A DNA stretch of 64,000 nt, taken from positions 62,001 through 126,000 of the forward strand of contig CALSMP010000004.1 of assembly GCA_943787485.1 (NCBI GenBank), in the 5' to 3' direction. Below the pieces are notes generated by a model that was given only the letters and a program-made list of their open reading frames with translations, did no database searches and was not told the origin of the DNA. Positions 16,988 to 25,666 of this stretch are shown here, piece by piece; the stretch's first letter is position 1, and every line of letters begins with the position of its first letter. The position numbers and the translations under genes were made by a program. Source of the DNA: an uncultured Luminiphilus sp. (GTDB lineage: Bacteria; Pseudomonadota; Gammaproteobacteria; Pseudomonadales; Halieaceae).

Positions 16988-17887
16988 CGCAGCGTCGCGA
17001 TGGCGATAGGCACGAGATTCGGTGGCACGAGATTCACGTGACAGGCCCGCCTGGACCAGCGCGACCAAGTTATCGGTAACCCCCGCCGGAATCCCCTGCC
17101 GAAGCTCCCTCAAATTTTGCAGCACTCGGCGCAATGTGGGTCGACTGGATGGATGCAGCACTGTGAGCCCCCTGGCGATGATGAGCAGCGCCCCTCTTGT
17201 TGCCGCCGCGGCTGCCTGCTTGTCATCCGGGTGAATCACGTCGACCGGCAGGCCCCTCGCTGTAAGTACCTCAGGCAGCGGATGATCAAGCAGCCAATAC
17301 AGTAAGCAGCCCAAGCTAAAGAGATCGGATTCAGGTCGCGCTATGCCACCCTCGATCCGCTCGGGCGCCAAAAACTCCTTCGCACCCCAGTGTGAAGCCG
17401 GCTGGCCAAACCGCGCAGACTGACCAAAATCAATAAGCTCAAGCGCACCTGCCGGCCGAATAATGACGTTACCAGGCGCAATGTCTCCGTGCATAACGCC
17501 CTCTCGGTGAAGGTCTACGAGCTGCGTCACAAGTTGCCAGAGCAACTCGAGTACCACGGCATCACCCAGACCACGCCCTACCGCCTGCTGAAGCTGGTGC
17601 AATGTTAAACCCCCGATATAGGCGGTGACCGACCAACTACCCTCCGCCCCGTGAAAAAGCTGAGCGCGAACTCGCCCCGGAATCCGTTTTCCCATCCCCG
17701 CCAACATGGGCATCGTCGCTTGAGATCCTGTAGCCCCGCGTTCACTTGCCTCTTGACCCGAAACCAAAAGCAGTCGCTTACAGACCACAGGCTCTCCGGT
17801 CGCCCGCTCCTCTGCCAACCAACATTCGCCCTCTCCGCCCTCACCCAAGCGTCTCAATAATTTAAAGCGTCGATACACCACCTCCAT
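16955..17887 (-). CDS. Serine/threonine protein kinase (Hanks type)
   Basis: A 310-residue soluble protein kinase with no membrane segment. It has a glycine-rich loop (LGEGGEGECWLAEE), the ATP lysine in VVCKRL, the catalytic loop HGDIAPGNVII (HGD in place of the usual HRD), and the DFG motif in LIDFGQSA; GAKEFLAPERIEGG is the activation-segment end (APE). All residues needed for catalysis are present. The start is uncertain: ATG 17887 is used, but a GTG at 17902 overlaps the previous gene by 11 bp. It directly follows the gene for an FHA-domain sigma-54 activator, and FHA domains bind phosphothreonine, so the two probably form one signalling pair; this is inference. Confidence 0.88.
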   Translation of the reverse strand: MEVVYRRFKLLRRLGEGGEGECWLAEERATGEPVVCKRLLLVSGQEASERGATGSQATMPMLAGMGKRIPGRVRAQLFHGAEGSWSVTAYIGGLTLHQLQQAVGRGLGDAVVLELLWQLVTQLVDLHREGVMHGDIAPGNVIIRPAGALELIDFGQSARFGQPASHWGAKEFLAPERIEGGIARPESDLFSLGCLLYWLLDHPLPEVLTARGLPVDVIHPDDKQAAAAATRGALLIIARGLTVLHPSSRPTLRRVLQNLRELRQGIPAGVTDNLVALVQAGLSRESRATESRAYRHRDAALESQIAASLS

Positions 17888-17891
17888 CGCG

Positions 17892-19412
17892 CTACAAAAC
17901 ACCTAACCGTCTGAGGCGTGGTTTGAGTGCATGCACCGATACCTCGAGTGATCGTGCAGCAGCCGATAGCGACGGCGAATGGCGTAAGGCAGACCGGATA
18001 TCCTGATCCGTCAACGTGTCGGCACAAACAAACTCCGGCAACTTCTCTAACCGCCGATAAAGCGACTGGCGCGTCATGCCCAGTGCTGTCGCCGTCTTAC
18101 TGATTTCATAATCGTTGGCACTAAACACGGCGTATAACGCTTCACTCTCGACAGGCGGCGCACTTTTCTCACCGCTTTCGGGTTTTGTTACGGCGCTGAC
18201 TGCCGATATCTCCCCTTCTCCCGCAAGATGCCTAAGGGCTGCGTAGCGCAGCTCCCTCGAGTTGCCCGGCCAGTCAGCCAACAGGGCTCGGTAAAAAAAG
18301 CGCGCCCAATACGCGGCGACCTCGGGTCGCTCGCCACTGGCCTCGGGATTTGTCTCGACAGTACTGGGCCCCGCCTCCGCCAGAAAAGCCATCACCTGTG
18401 GACCGATGTCCTCGGGGCGTTCGCGCAGTGGCGGAATGGTAATCATGTAACCTGCCAGGCGGTGCCGCAAGGCACGTCGAAACCCGTCCTGCTCGTCTAT
18501 CGACCCATCGGTAGCGGCAAGCGCACGCACGTTGACCTGTCTCGGGTCGCCACCCACCGGCTGAATTTGTCCCTGCTCCAGCGCTCTTAGCAGTTGAATT
18601 TGGTGGGCCTGGGGTGTGTCACCAATTTCATCGAGAAAAAGCGTGCCCTGATGGGCTTTGGTAAACGCACCGGCTCGTGCTTCAGCGCCTGTATAGGCGC
18701 CCTTGGCGACCCCGAAGAGTTCCGCAGCAACCAGTGTCTCAGGGATGGCGGCGACATTGAGTGCCAGAAACGGCTGCTGCGCTCTCGCACTCAGGGCATG
18801 AACGGCCGAGGCGACGACCTCCTTTCCGCAGCCCGATTCGCCGATCAGTAACACCGGCAAATCACTTTGGGCAATGCGCGCTACTTGGGCGCGCAGCTGC
18901 ATCATCTCAGGCGAAGCACCAATCAAACGGGAAGCGAGCAGCGCATCCGCGGCGGGGGTAGATTCTGCCACCGGCACCAGCCTCAAATACAACACCACCC
19001 CATGTCCAAATCTCAGAGGCTGCCCTCGCAGTAATTCCGCTTCGGTAATCAGCAGGGACGCCGACTGCGAGGGACCCATCCTCACATCAGCGTGCTCATC
19101 CGCATCGACTTTAAGCACGTGCTCGAGGGGCATGGTCGGAGATTGGAGAAAGCTAACACTCAATGCCTGCCGACTAACATGCGGGTCGCACAATGGTTGG
19201 CCATCGCTGAACATGGGTTGATTTCGACCCACCAAAAGCGGTTTTTTAACAGCTTCGCTCAGGGCCCGATCCCAGTCACAGAGGTCTGCATAGCGACCGA
19301 TACGATTGAGCTCTGGGTGCCAGAGGATGGTTAATCGAAGACGTTGCCGATGGCGTAGAGCGTCATTTTCCACCGTACGAAACGCAGGCTGCGTCTTGAA
19401 AGTACCGGACAT
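17892..19412 (-). CDS. Sigma-54-dependent transcriptional activator with N-terminal FHA domain
   Basis: A 506-residue bacterial enhancer-binding protein. The ATG at 19412 is chosen because GGAGG lies about 9 bases upstream; a TTG at 19427 is possible. The N-terminal ~150 residues look like an FHA domain (LLVGRNQPMFSDGQPLCDPH, then VSRQAL), the place of a receiver domain. Next comes the AAA+ domain: Walker A GESGCGKE, Walker B GTLFLDEIGD, and the sigma-54 contact loop as GAYTGA instead of GAFTGA. The C-terminus has a Fis-type helix-turn-helix (EISKTATALGMTRQSLYRRL) and a second HTH-like segment (LSAAARSLEVSVHALKPRLR). It is followed by a Ser/Thr kinase that may control it. Its target promoters are unknown. 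Confidence 0.88.
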   Translation of the reverse strand: MSGTFKTQPAFRTVENDALRHRQRLRLTILWHPELNRIGRYADLCDWDRALSEAVKKPLLVGRNQPMFSDGQPLCDPHVSRQALSVSFLQSPTMPLEHVLKVDADEHADVRMGPSQSASLLITEAELLRGQPLRFGHGVVLYLRLVPVAESTPAADALLASRLIGASPEMMQLRAQVARIAQSDLPVLLIGESGCGKEVVASAVHALSARAQQPFLALNVAAIPETLVAAELFGVAKGAYTGAEARAGAFTKAHQGTLFLDEIGDTPQAHQIQLLRALEQGQIQPVGGDPRQVNVRALAATDGSIDEQDGFRRALRHRLAGYMITIPPLRERPEDIGPQVMAFLAEAGPSTVETNPEASGERPEVAAYWARFFYRALLADWPGNSRELRYAALRHLAGEGEISAVSAVTKPESGEKSAPPVESEALYAVFSANDYEISKTATALGMTRQSLYRRLEKLPEFVCADTLTDQDIRSALRHSPSLSAAARSLEVSVHALKPRLRRLGVL

Positions 19413-19501
19413 CCTTGCCGCCTCCAAAAGAAAAAGACGACGGTCAACGGTACCGCGATTTTAGGGCAAGGGGTAGAACAAGTGTGATCCCGTGCACACT
19501 T

Positions 19502-20329
19502 TTAAGGCAAAATGGTCAGAATGGAGGTCGCTACGAGCCACAGAAAAAACGCACCTTTGACCCCATCATAAACGCGTTCCATGCGCATCAAGGGGTCGAC
19601 ATACTCGGCGTCAGCATTTTGGTCGTCGACGTCGAGCGCCAATTCCAAACCTTCGAGCAGCAAATCGTCGGTGTTAATTTCTGGATCCATCAGCCGCTCA
19701 CCAATCGAACTACGCAGAGCGGCCAAATTGCCAATGACACCAAACGACAACCACAGAAGTCGCGAAGGCAGCCAATCGACGAGATAACGCACGCTGCCTA
19801 CCGGCACCTTCTGATCCTGCGAACTCAGTTGAATCAAGCGATACGCCACCGCACCTACAGGACCAATCAACAGGAAATAGAGTGCTGGGGGAAACCACCG
19901 CTGAAACCCCTCATACAAAAGTTCACGGGACACCACTCGACCAAAGGTATCAAGGTCATCGACCGCCACAGCATCACCACCCGCCTCTTCGAGGCTCAAT
20001 GCCACGCCCTCGTAGTCGCCCACAGCAGCCCTTGCTTTACACCGCTCGACCAGGGCTACCCAATCGAGTCGACCAAAACTAAAAAACAACGCCGCGGTTC
20101 CTAAAAGCAGCATGGCAGTGGCACCAAACAGTTGCTCAACCACACTGTAAACCAGAACAAAACCAGCACTGGGGATCACCACCAGAAGAAAGAAACCCAA
20201 CCAAAAGTCGGGCTCAAGCGCTGCCACGCGCCGCTTTAACACGTAAAACCAGTGGTCACGATGCAAAGGCCCACCTGCACCCAAAAACAAGTAGCACAAC
20301 GTCGCTGATAAAAAAGCCAAGTACGTCAC
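19502..20329 (-). CDS. ampE: Regulatory signalling modulator AmpE
   Basis: A 275-residue inner-membrane protein with an N-terminal hydrophobic segment (YLAFLSATLCYLFLG) and further segments near residues 44-60, 68-84, 150-165 and the C-terminus (FFLWLVATSILTIL). It lies 12 bp after ampD in the same direction, the classic ampDE arrangement. AmpE is described as a membrane protein linked to beta-lactamase induction and cell-wall recycling; its biochemical function is not firmly known. Length matches the family (about 280). Confidence 0.85.
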   Translation of the reverse strand: MTYLAFLSATLCYLFLGAGGPLHRDHWFYVLKRRVAALEPDFWLGFFLLVVIPSAGFVLVYSVVEQLFGATAMLLLGTAALFFSFGRLDWVALVERCKARAAVGDYEGVALSLEEAGGDAVAVDDLDTFGRVVSRELLYEGFQRWFPPALYFLLIGPVGAVAYRLIQLSSQDQKVPVGSVRYLVDWLPSRLLWLSFGVIGNLAALRSSIGERLMDPEINTDDLLLEGLELALDVDDQNADAEYVDPLMRMERVYDGVKGAFFLWLVATSILTILP

Positions 20330-20341
20330 TTGGGAATCCTT

Positions 20342-20905
20342 CTACATCGCTTCCGACAGATACTGCCGCAAAATTTGCCAATCAAACGCCGTGCCAGGGT
20401 CAGTTTTTCGGCCCGGGGCAATCTCCGAATGGCCCACCATAGCATCTGGCGCCATGGCGGGATAATACTCCCTAAGGGCACCCACCAAGCGACTGAGTGC
20501 CTGGTATTGAACCGTTTCGTAGGGGATATCGTCCGTCCCCTCCATTTCGATCCCCACCGAGAAGTCATTGCAGTTGGTGCGTTCGCACCAGGCGGATTCA
20601 CCGGCGTGCCAAGCACGGGCATCGGTCGAGACAAACTGGACAAGTTCACCATCCCGGCGCACTAAAAAATGGGCTGATACGTTAAGATGCGCAATCTCGG
20701 CGAAATAGGCATGCGCGGTGGGGTCAAGGGTATTGGTGAAGAGCGCCTCGATGTGGTCGCCACCAAACTCACCGGGGGGCAGGGAGATGTTGTGAATCAC
20801 GAGCAAATCCACAGAGGCACTAGCAGGCCGGTCATTGGCGTTCGGGGAAACAACCCGTCGCGCTGCGGGCAACCAACCTTCGTCAATTTTCCAGGGGCTT
20901 GTCAC
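20342..20905 (-). CDS. ampD: 1,6-anhydro-N-acetylmuramyl-L-alanine amidase AmpD
   Basis: A 187-residue zinc amidase of the N-acetylmuramoyl-L-alanine amidase type 2 fold. Metal ligands are visible: His in LVIHNISLPPG, and His and Asp in GHSEIAPGRKTDPG. There is no signal peptide, so it is the cytoplasmic enzyme that cleaves the peptide from anhydromuropeptides during cell-wall recycling and thereby keeps AmpR-type regulators off. It is divergent from nadC, a neighbourhood also seen in other Gammaproteobacteria. Confidence 0.95.
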   Translation of the reverse strand: MTSPWKIDEGWLPAARRVVSPNANDRPASASVDLLVIHNISLPPGEFGGDHIEALFTNTLDPTAHAYFAEIAHLNVSAHFLVRRDGELVQFVSTDARAWHAGESAWCERTNCNDFSVGIEMEGTDDIPYETVQYQALSRLVGALREYYPAMAPDAMVGHSEIAPGRKTDPGTAFDWQILRQYLSEAM

Positions 20906-21029
20906 CCTATGACCTCTCCTTTCTCAGGCACTCACGGTTGTTGGTCGACAATCGCCACGCCCTCGAACCTCTACCTGTATACCATTGTGCACATACAAAC
21001 TCTCGCGCACAAAAGCGCCAGCCCAGCCT

Positions 21030-21872
21030 ATGGACAGTGACATGATAAACCCAGCATACGTGGAAGCAATGGTCGCGTTAGCCCTGCGAGAAGATATCGG
21101 CACCGGCGATGTCACTGCCAGGTTGATTGCCGAGGACACGCAAGCCACGGCGCGGGTCATTTCACGAGAGGCGGGTATCCTCTGCGGCGTTGACTTTGTC
21201 AACGCCGTTTTTGCTGAGCTGGATTCGACGCTTCAAGTGGTGTGGGCGGGGCGTGACGGCGATCCCATCGAGGCAGACGCTGAGTTATTTACAGTCAGCG
21301 GCAACGCGCGCGCTATCCTGACGGGAGAGCGCACCGCGCTCAATTTTTTGCAGCTGCTCTCGGGTACTGCCACCCTCGCGCATCACTATGCGCAGCTTGT
21401 CGCGGATACCTCGGTTCGTCTGCTCGATACCCGAAAAACTATTCCCGGATTGCGCCTCGCCCAAAAATACGCGGTGACCTGCGGCGGCTGCCACAACCAT
21501 CGCGTGGGGCTCTATGACGCGTACCTGATCAAGGAAAATCACATTGAGGCTTCAGGTGGCATTGCCAAAGCGGTCGCGGCGGCTCGAGAGAAAACCCCGG
21601 ACCTACCGGTGGAAGTCGAGGTCGAGTCCCTCGAAGAACTCCGCATCGCACTCGATGCCGGCGCTGACCGAATCATGCTCGACAATTTTGCGGTAGGCCT
21701 GCTGCGTGAAGCAGTGGCTATGGCTGCAGGGGCCGCCGAATTAGAAGCCTCGGGCAATGTGTCGGAACAAACGATTCGATCGATTGCCGAGACGGGGGTG
21801 GATTTTATTTCGATTGGCGCCCTGACCAAATGCGTGACGCCACTTGATCTGTCGATGCGGTTTGACCCCTAA
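21030..21872 (+). CDS. nadC: Nicotinate-nucleotide pyrophosphorylase (quinolinate phosphoribosyltransferase)
   Basis: A 280-residue enzyme of de novo NAD synthesis that converts quinolinate and PRPP to nicotinate mononucleotide. It shows [13 protein letters not shown] near the N-terminus, [19 protein letters not shown] with the substrate-binding Arg/Lys, the [20 protein letters not shown] signature, and VEVESLEE. Start choice is between ATG 21030 and ATG 21042; neither has a strong ribosome-binding site. An in-frame ATG at 20985 would overlap the promoter region shared with ampD. Confidence 0.95.
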   Translation: MDSDMINPAYVEAMVALALREDIGTGDVTARLIAEDTQATARVISREAGILCGVDFVNAVFAELDSTLQVVWAGRDGDPIEADAELFTVSGNARAILTGERTALNFLQLLSGTATLAHHYAQLVADTSVRLLDTRKTIPGLRLAQKYAVTCGGCHNHRVGLYDAYLIKENHIEASGGIAKAVAAAREKTPDLPVEVEVESLEELRIALDAGADRIMLDNFAVGLLREAVAMAAGAAELEASGNVSEQTIRSIAETGVDFISIGALTKCVTPLDLSMRFDP

Positions 21873-21997
21873 AAATCATGACTCAAACCGTCCAACCGAC
21901 TTGTGACGTCTAAGGGCTACCGGTCAGCGTTGAATGCAGAGACTGCGATGTTCGCGCCCGAGGGCAGACGCTGTGGGAAAACTTTTAAATAAAGAGG

Positions 21998-22477
21998 CTA
22001 GGCCGTCAACGACGAAGAGCTCACCAATACCCCGTTGCGATCAGCATAAAGCCAATCCTCGGGTCGAATTGTCACCTCGCGAAGCAATAGTTCAATATGC
22101 CGATCCCCGCGATCCTGCTTTTCGGTTTTGACGGGGATCACCCCAAGCGCTTTTACGCCGATATCAATCGTGTCGATAATCTCGACGTCGCGGATCGCGC
22201 CCATAATGACCAGGCCGACCCAGCCATTGTCTGCCGCCTTTTGCGCTAAATTATCCCCGAGCAGCGAGCGTTTTAGAGAGCCCTGACCGTCGACCACAAG
22301 CACGCGCCCCCGACCGGCTTCTGCCACCGCCTCGGCGACCCGGGAGTTGTCCTCGAAACAGGCGATGGTCTCGACCTGGCCAAAGAATCGTTCGCGGAGG
22401 CCAAAGCTCTGAAACTGATAAGCCAACGCCCTCGCTTCAGGGGCGCTATCCGATAAGTCTGGGGTCGTGAAATCCAC
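21998..22477 (-). CDS. rraA: Ribonuclease E activity regulator RraA
   Basis: A 159-residue protein of the RraA/RraA-like fold, which forms trimers. Motifs: FGGQ-like FFGQVETIACFEDNSRV, GRGRVLVVDGQGSLKRSLLG, WVGLVIMGAIRDVEIID. In E. coli RraA binds RNase E and lowers its activity; some homologues are aldolases (HMG/oxaloacetate). The start is a GTG (22477) with GGGA upstream, giving VDFTTPDLSD, which aligns with the RraA N-terminus; upstream in-frame ATGs lie inside the acyl-CoA dehydrogenase gene. It begins 25 bp after that gene ends and may be co-transcribed. Confidence 0.9.
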   Translation of the reverse strand: MDFTTPDLSDSAPEARALAYQFQSFGLRERFFGQVETIACFEDNSRVAEAVAEAGRGRVLVVDGQGSLKRSLLGDNLAQKAADNGWVGLVIMGAIRDVEIIDTIDIGVKALGVIPVKTEKQDRGDRHIELLLREVTIRPEDWLYADRNGVLVSSSSLTA

Positions 22478-22502
22478 GGGACTTTCCCTATTCTCTAGCC
22501 GC

Positions 22503-24266
22503 TCACAACCAGTCGAGGTTATATGCCGACAACGTGCTGTCGGTCTCGCTGATCGCTCCGGCATGGGCGTCACACCGCGGGAGAATCCGTGCACCATAAA
22601 AAGCGGCGGTTGCCATTTTCCGTTCGCAGAACGGGGTTTTCTCCCCCGCGGCAAGCAGATCGGCGGCGACAAGCGCGGAGCGGCCCAGATGCCAGCCGCC
22701 AAACAGGTAGCCGGTTTGCATCATGTAATCAAACGCACCCCCCAAGGCGTTAAAGCGATCATCGCTCGCCATCGCCAAGACGCACTGGGTGGATTGCACG
22801 TGACGCGCCAATGCGCTGCCCAGCGCGGCTGCCAATCCCTGCAATTCGGCACGATTGGAGGCCGCCAGCGCATCCACCGTCGCCTTGATATCGGCTTGCA
22901 TGGCCTCCATGGTCGCGCCGCCGTCCCGAGCGACTTTCCGATTAACCAGATCTGCCGCCTGAATGCCATTAGTGCCCTCGTAAATCGGCGTGATCCGAAC
23001 ATCCCGTAAAAACTGCGCGGCGCCGGTTTCCTCGACATAACCCATACCGCCGTGAACCTGCACACCGAGTGAGGTCACTTCTACCCCCACCTCGGTACAC
23101 CAACCCTTGATGACCGGGATCATCAAATCAATGCGGCGCTGTTGCTCACTGCGCTCGGCCACTTCGCCGTAATGGGCCAGATCCATGGTGACCGCCTCAG
23201 TGTAGGCGAGTGCCCGCATGCCTTCGATCAACGCCCGCATGGTCATAAGCATGCGCTTCACATCGGCATGCTCAACAATCGGTACACCACCCTGAACGCG
23301 CTCGCGGGCATAGGCGACGGCCTTTTGATAGGCCCCTTCCGAGGCCCCCACACCCTGCAACCCAACCTTAAGGCGCGCCTCATTCATCATGGTGAACATG
23401 CACGCCAAGCCGTTGTGCTCTTCACCAACCAGATAGCCCGTCGCCCCGCCGTTATCACCGTAGGCCATGACGCAGGTAGGGCTTCCGTGAATCCCAAGTT
23501 TGTGCTCGGTGCTGACCGGGAACGCGTCGTTGCGCTCTCCGAGGGAGCCATCGTCGTTTACCAAAAACTTGGGCACCAAAAAGAGCGAGATCCCTTTGCT
23601 CCCCGCCGGCGCGTCGGGGAGACGCGCCAACACCAAGTGGATGATGTTGTCGGTGGCGTCGTGATCGCCCCACGTGATGTAAATTTTTTGACCAAAAATT
23701 TTGTAGTGATCGCCATGGCGTTCCGCGCGGGTTTTCATTGGGCCAAGATCGGACCCCGCTCCCGACTCCGTCAGGTTCATGGTGCCGGACCATTCGCCGG
23801 TGTTGATCTTCTCGAGATACCGTTCCTTCAGTGCATCACTGGCATGCGCCTTGATCGCAAGCGCCGCGCCAGAGCTTAGAAAGGGCTCAAGCGCAAAGGC
23901 CATATCTGCGCCGTTCCAGATTTCGCAAGCCGCTGTGCCATAAATTTCGGGAAGCCCCTGGCCGCCGGCCTCCACGTCGGCGCAAATACCGACCCACCCG
24001 CCGGCGCCCAAGGCCTGAATCGCCTCGGCATACCCTGGCGGGATACTGACTTTCCCGTTAGCGCAGGTTGCCGGATGATTGTCCCCGACCCGACGCAAAG
24101 GAGAGACCACATCGGAGCCCAGCTTGGCGGCCTCGTCGAGCAAGGCAGTGGTCAGATCGCCTCCCACGCCCATCTCGGCAAACCGGGGTAAGCCGCCCAA
24201 TCGCTGCTCGACGGTGAGCACATCATCAATAAGAAATTGCATGTCATCGGTTGGGGCTGAATACAT
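22503..24266 (-). CDS. Acyl-CoA dehydrogenase, long form (DmdC-like architecture)
   Basis: A 587-residue flavoenzyme, longer than ordinary acyl-CoA dehydrogenases (about 380) because of N- and C-terminal extensions, as in the DmdC (3-methylthiopropionyl-CoA dehydrogenase) and FadE5-like groups. Visible features are MNLTESGAGSDLGPMKTRAE (FAD/substrate region), KLGIHGSPTCVM, MNEARLKVGLQGVG, and RDVRITPIYEGTNGIQAADL, where the Glu is the expected catalytic base. DmdC acts in DMSP demethylation in marine bacteria, but no dmdA, dmdB or dmdD is nearby, so the substrate is open. A divergent LysR gene lies 228 bp upstream and may control it. Confidence 0.88.
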   Translation of the reverse strand: MYSAPTDDMQFLIDDVLTVEQRLGGLPRFAEMGVGGDLTTALLDEAAKLGSDVVSPLRRVGDNHPATCANGKVSIPPGYAEAIQALGAGGWVGICADVEAGGQGLPEIYGTAACEIWNGADMAFALEPFLSSGAALAIKAHASDALKERYLEKINTGEWSGTMNLTESGAGSDLGPMKTRAERHGDHYKIFGQKIYITWGDHDATDNIIHLVLARLPDAPAGSKGISLFLVPKFLVNDDGSLGERNDAFPVSTEHKLGIHGSPTCVMAYGDNGGATGYLVGEEHNGLACMFTMMNEARLKVGLQGVGASEGAYQKAVAYARERVQGGVPIVEHADVKRMLMTMRALIEGMRALAYTEAVTMDLAHYGEVAERSEQQRRIDLMIPVIKGWCTEVGVEVTSLGVQVHGGMGYVEETGAAQFLRDVRITPIYEGTNGIQAADLVNRKVARDGGATMEAMQADIKATVDALAASNRAELQGLAAALGSALARHVQSTQCVLAMASDDRFNALGGAFDYMMQTGYLFGGWHLGRSALVAADLLAAGEKTPFCERKMATAAFYGARILPRCDAHAGAISETDSTLSAYNLDWL

Positions 24267-24381
24267 AGTGAACCTTGCTTACTCTGTTGTGGGTTATCAG
24301 TGCGTCCTTTGTGCGCGGAGGCAACGCGGGAGCCGGGTGAGCGTCTTCCGGCAGAGGACCCTGCTTGGGCCCCAACTCTCG

Positions 24382-24406
24382 GGTGCCTTTCATCGCATTT
24401 GGCACC
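24382..24406. promoter_or_regulatory. Inverted repeat, candidate LysR operator
   Basis: GGTGCC (24382-24387) and GGCACC (24401-24406) form a perfect 6-bp inverted repeat separated by 13 bases, in the 228-bp region between the divergent acyl-CoA dehydrogenase and LysR genes. LysR-type regulators commonly bind interrupted dyads in such regions. Binding is inferred from position and symmetry only. Confidence 0.35.
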
Positions 24407-24439
24407 GCTGTGCTGGGCCGCCTCGCGGAACCCTATCAA

Positions 24440-24468
24440 TTGACGCTAAAATTCACCACCATGATAGC
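24440..24468 (+). promoter_or_regulatory. Candidate promoter of the LysR gene
   Basis: TTGACG (24440-24445) is a good -35; GATAGC (24463-24468) at 17-bp spacing is a poor -10. It lies 27 bases before the LysR start. Only the -35 is convincing. Confidence 0.3.
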
Positions 24469-24494
24469 TGGAATATTTTCTATTCGCAGGGAGA

Positions 24495-25445
24495 ATGACC
24501 TTGAAGGCACTGCACCGCATTGATCTCAACCTGCTGGTGTATCTGGACGTGCTGCTACGCGAGTGCAATGTCACCCAGGCGGCTAACCAACTCGGCTTAT
24601 CGCAACCGGCGATGAGCAATGGACTGCGGCGGCTGCGGGATCTGTTCAATGATCCCCTGCTGGTGCGAACCTCCGACGGCATGACCCCCACCGCCCGAGC
24701 GCTCGAGCTGGAACCATTGGTGCGGGATATCCTGTCCGGGGTCGAGCGAGCGATTCAGCCCACGTCAGAATTCGACCCCATGGATGCCAAGCAGGTCATT
24801 CGGGTTATGGCTTCCGACTACGCCGAATCAACCCTGTTCCCCGCAGTATTGCAACAGCTCCGCGAACTCGCACCGGGGCTGACCCTGGATGTCATGACCC
24901 CTTCCGACGTCAGCTTTCTGGACGTCGAGCGCGGCAAGATCGACCTAGTAATCAACCGCTTCGATCAAATGCCCCAGTCTTTTCACCAAATCACCCTGTG
25001 GACCGACAGCTTTTCCTGTTTGTTGAATCGCGATAACCCTATCCTCGAGCGCTTCAATCTCGAGAGCTATTTGGCAGCCAATCACATCTGGGTAAGCAAA
25101 ACAGGAATGGGTGTCGGGGTGGGCGTGGATCCTGACGACGTCCAACGCCTCGGTTGGGTGGATCATGCCCTCGATGCCATAGGTAAGAAGCGCAATATTA
25201 GGGTGTTCACCCGCCACTACCAGGCCGCCATGACCCTCGCCGAGCAAAACGACCTGATTGTGACGCTGCCTACGCGAGCCACCTGGCTTAAACGAGATAA
25301 TCCGCGGGTGGTAGTGCGGGACTGTCCTTTCACTGTGCCGCCCCTGGAACTCAAAATGGCCTGGAGCCCCCTCCTTCAGCACAACCCTGCCCATCGCTGG
25401 GTGCGACAGCTCATTACCCAAATCGCCCGGGATCTAAAGGAATGA
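24495..25445 (+). CDS. LysR-family transcriptional regulator (NodD/SyrM-like subgroup)
   Basis: A 316-residue regulator. The N-terminal winged helix-turn-helix (LHRIDLNLLVYLDVLLRECN, then VTQAANQLGLSQPAMSNGLR) has the RIDLNLL beginning typical of the NodD/PcpR-type branch. The remaining ~220 residues are the periplasmic-binding-like effector domain. A purine-rich AGGGAGA abuts the ATG, so the TTG at 24501 with 7-base spacing is a possible true start. It is divergent from the acyl-CoA dehydrogenase and convergent with nothing; glcB follows on the same strand after 221 bp. Effector unknown. Confidence 0.88.
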   Translation: MTLKALHRIDLNLLVYLDVLLRECNVTQAANQLGLSQPAMSNGLRRLRDLFNDPLLVRTSDGMTPTARALELEPLVRDILSGVERAIQPTSEFDPMDAKQVIRVMASDYAESTLFPAVLQQLRELAPGLTLDVMTPSDVSFLDVERGKIDLVINRFDQMPQSFHQITLWTDSFSCLLNRDNPILERFNLESYLAANHIWVSKTGMGVGVGVDPDDVQRLGWVDHALDAIGKKRNIRVFTRHYQAAMTLAEQNDLIVTLPTRATWLKRDNPRVVVRDCPFTVPPLELKMAWSPLLQHNPAHRWVRQLITQIARDLKE

Positions 25446-25473
25446 CCTTTATTCGCGAGGTCAATAGGCCTTA

Positions 25474-25501
25474 TTGAAGCCATTTCTTTAATTAATATAC
25501 G
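25474..25501 (+). promoter_or_regulatory. Candidate sigma-70 promoter of glcB
   Basis: TTGAAG (25474-25479) and TATACG (25496-25501) are 16 bases apart in an AT-rich patch of the lysR-glcB gap, about 165 bases before the glcB start. Matches are moderate (4/6 each). No terminator was found between the two genes. Confidence 0.35.
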
Positions 25502-25666
25502 ACCTGCCGCAAAATATCGCCCTGAATCGGGGCGCATGAGGGGATTGACATCGCGAGCGCCCTCAACAGGCAACAAACCGCTTCACAGTCGACAAGTCCT
25601 TAACCTACGACGAGTAACACGGCGGGACACCGGTGATTGACTGCTGAAGCCTCGCTGGAGAGCACC

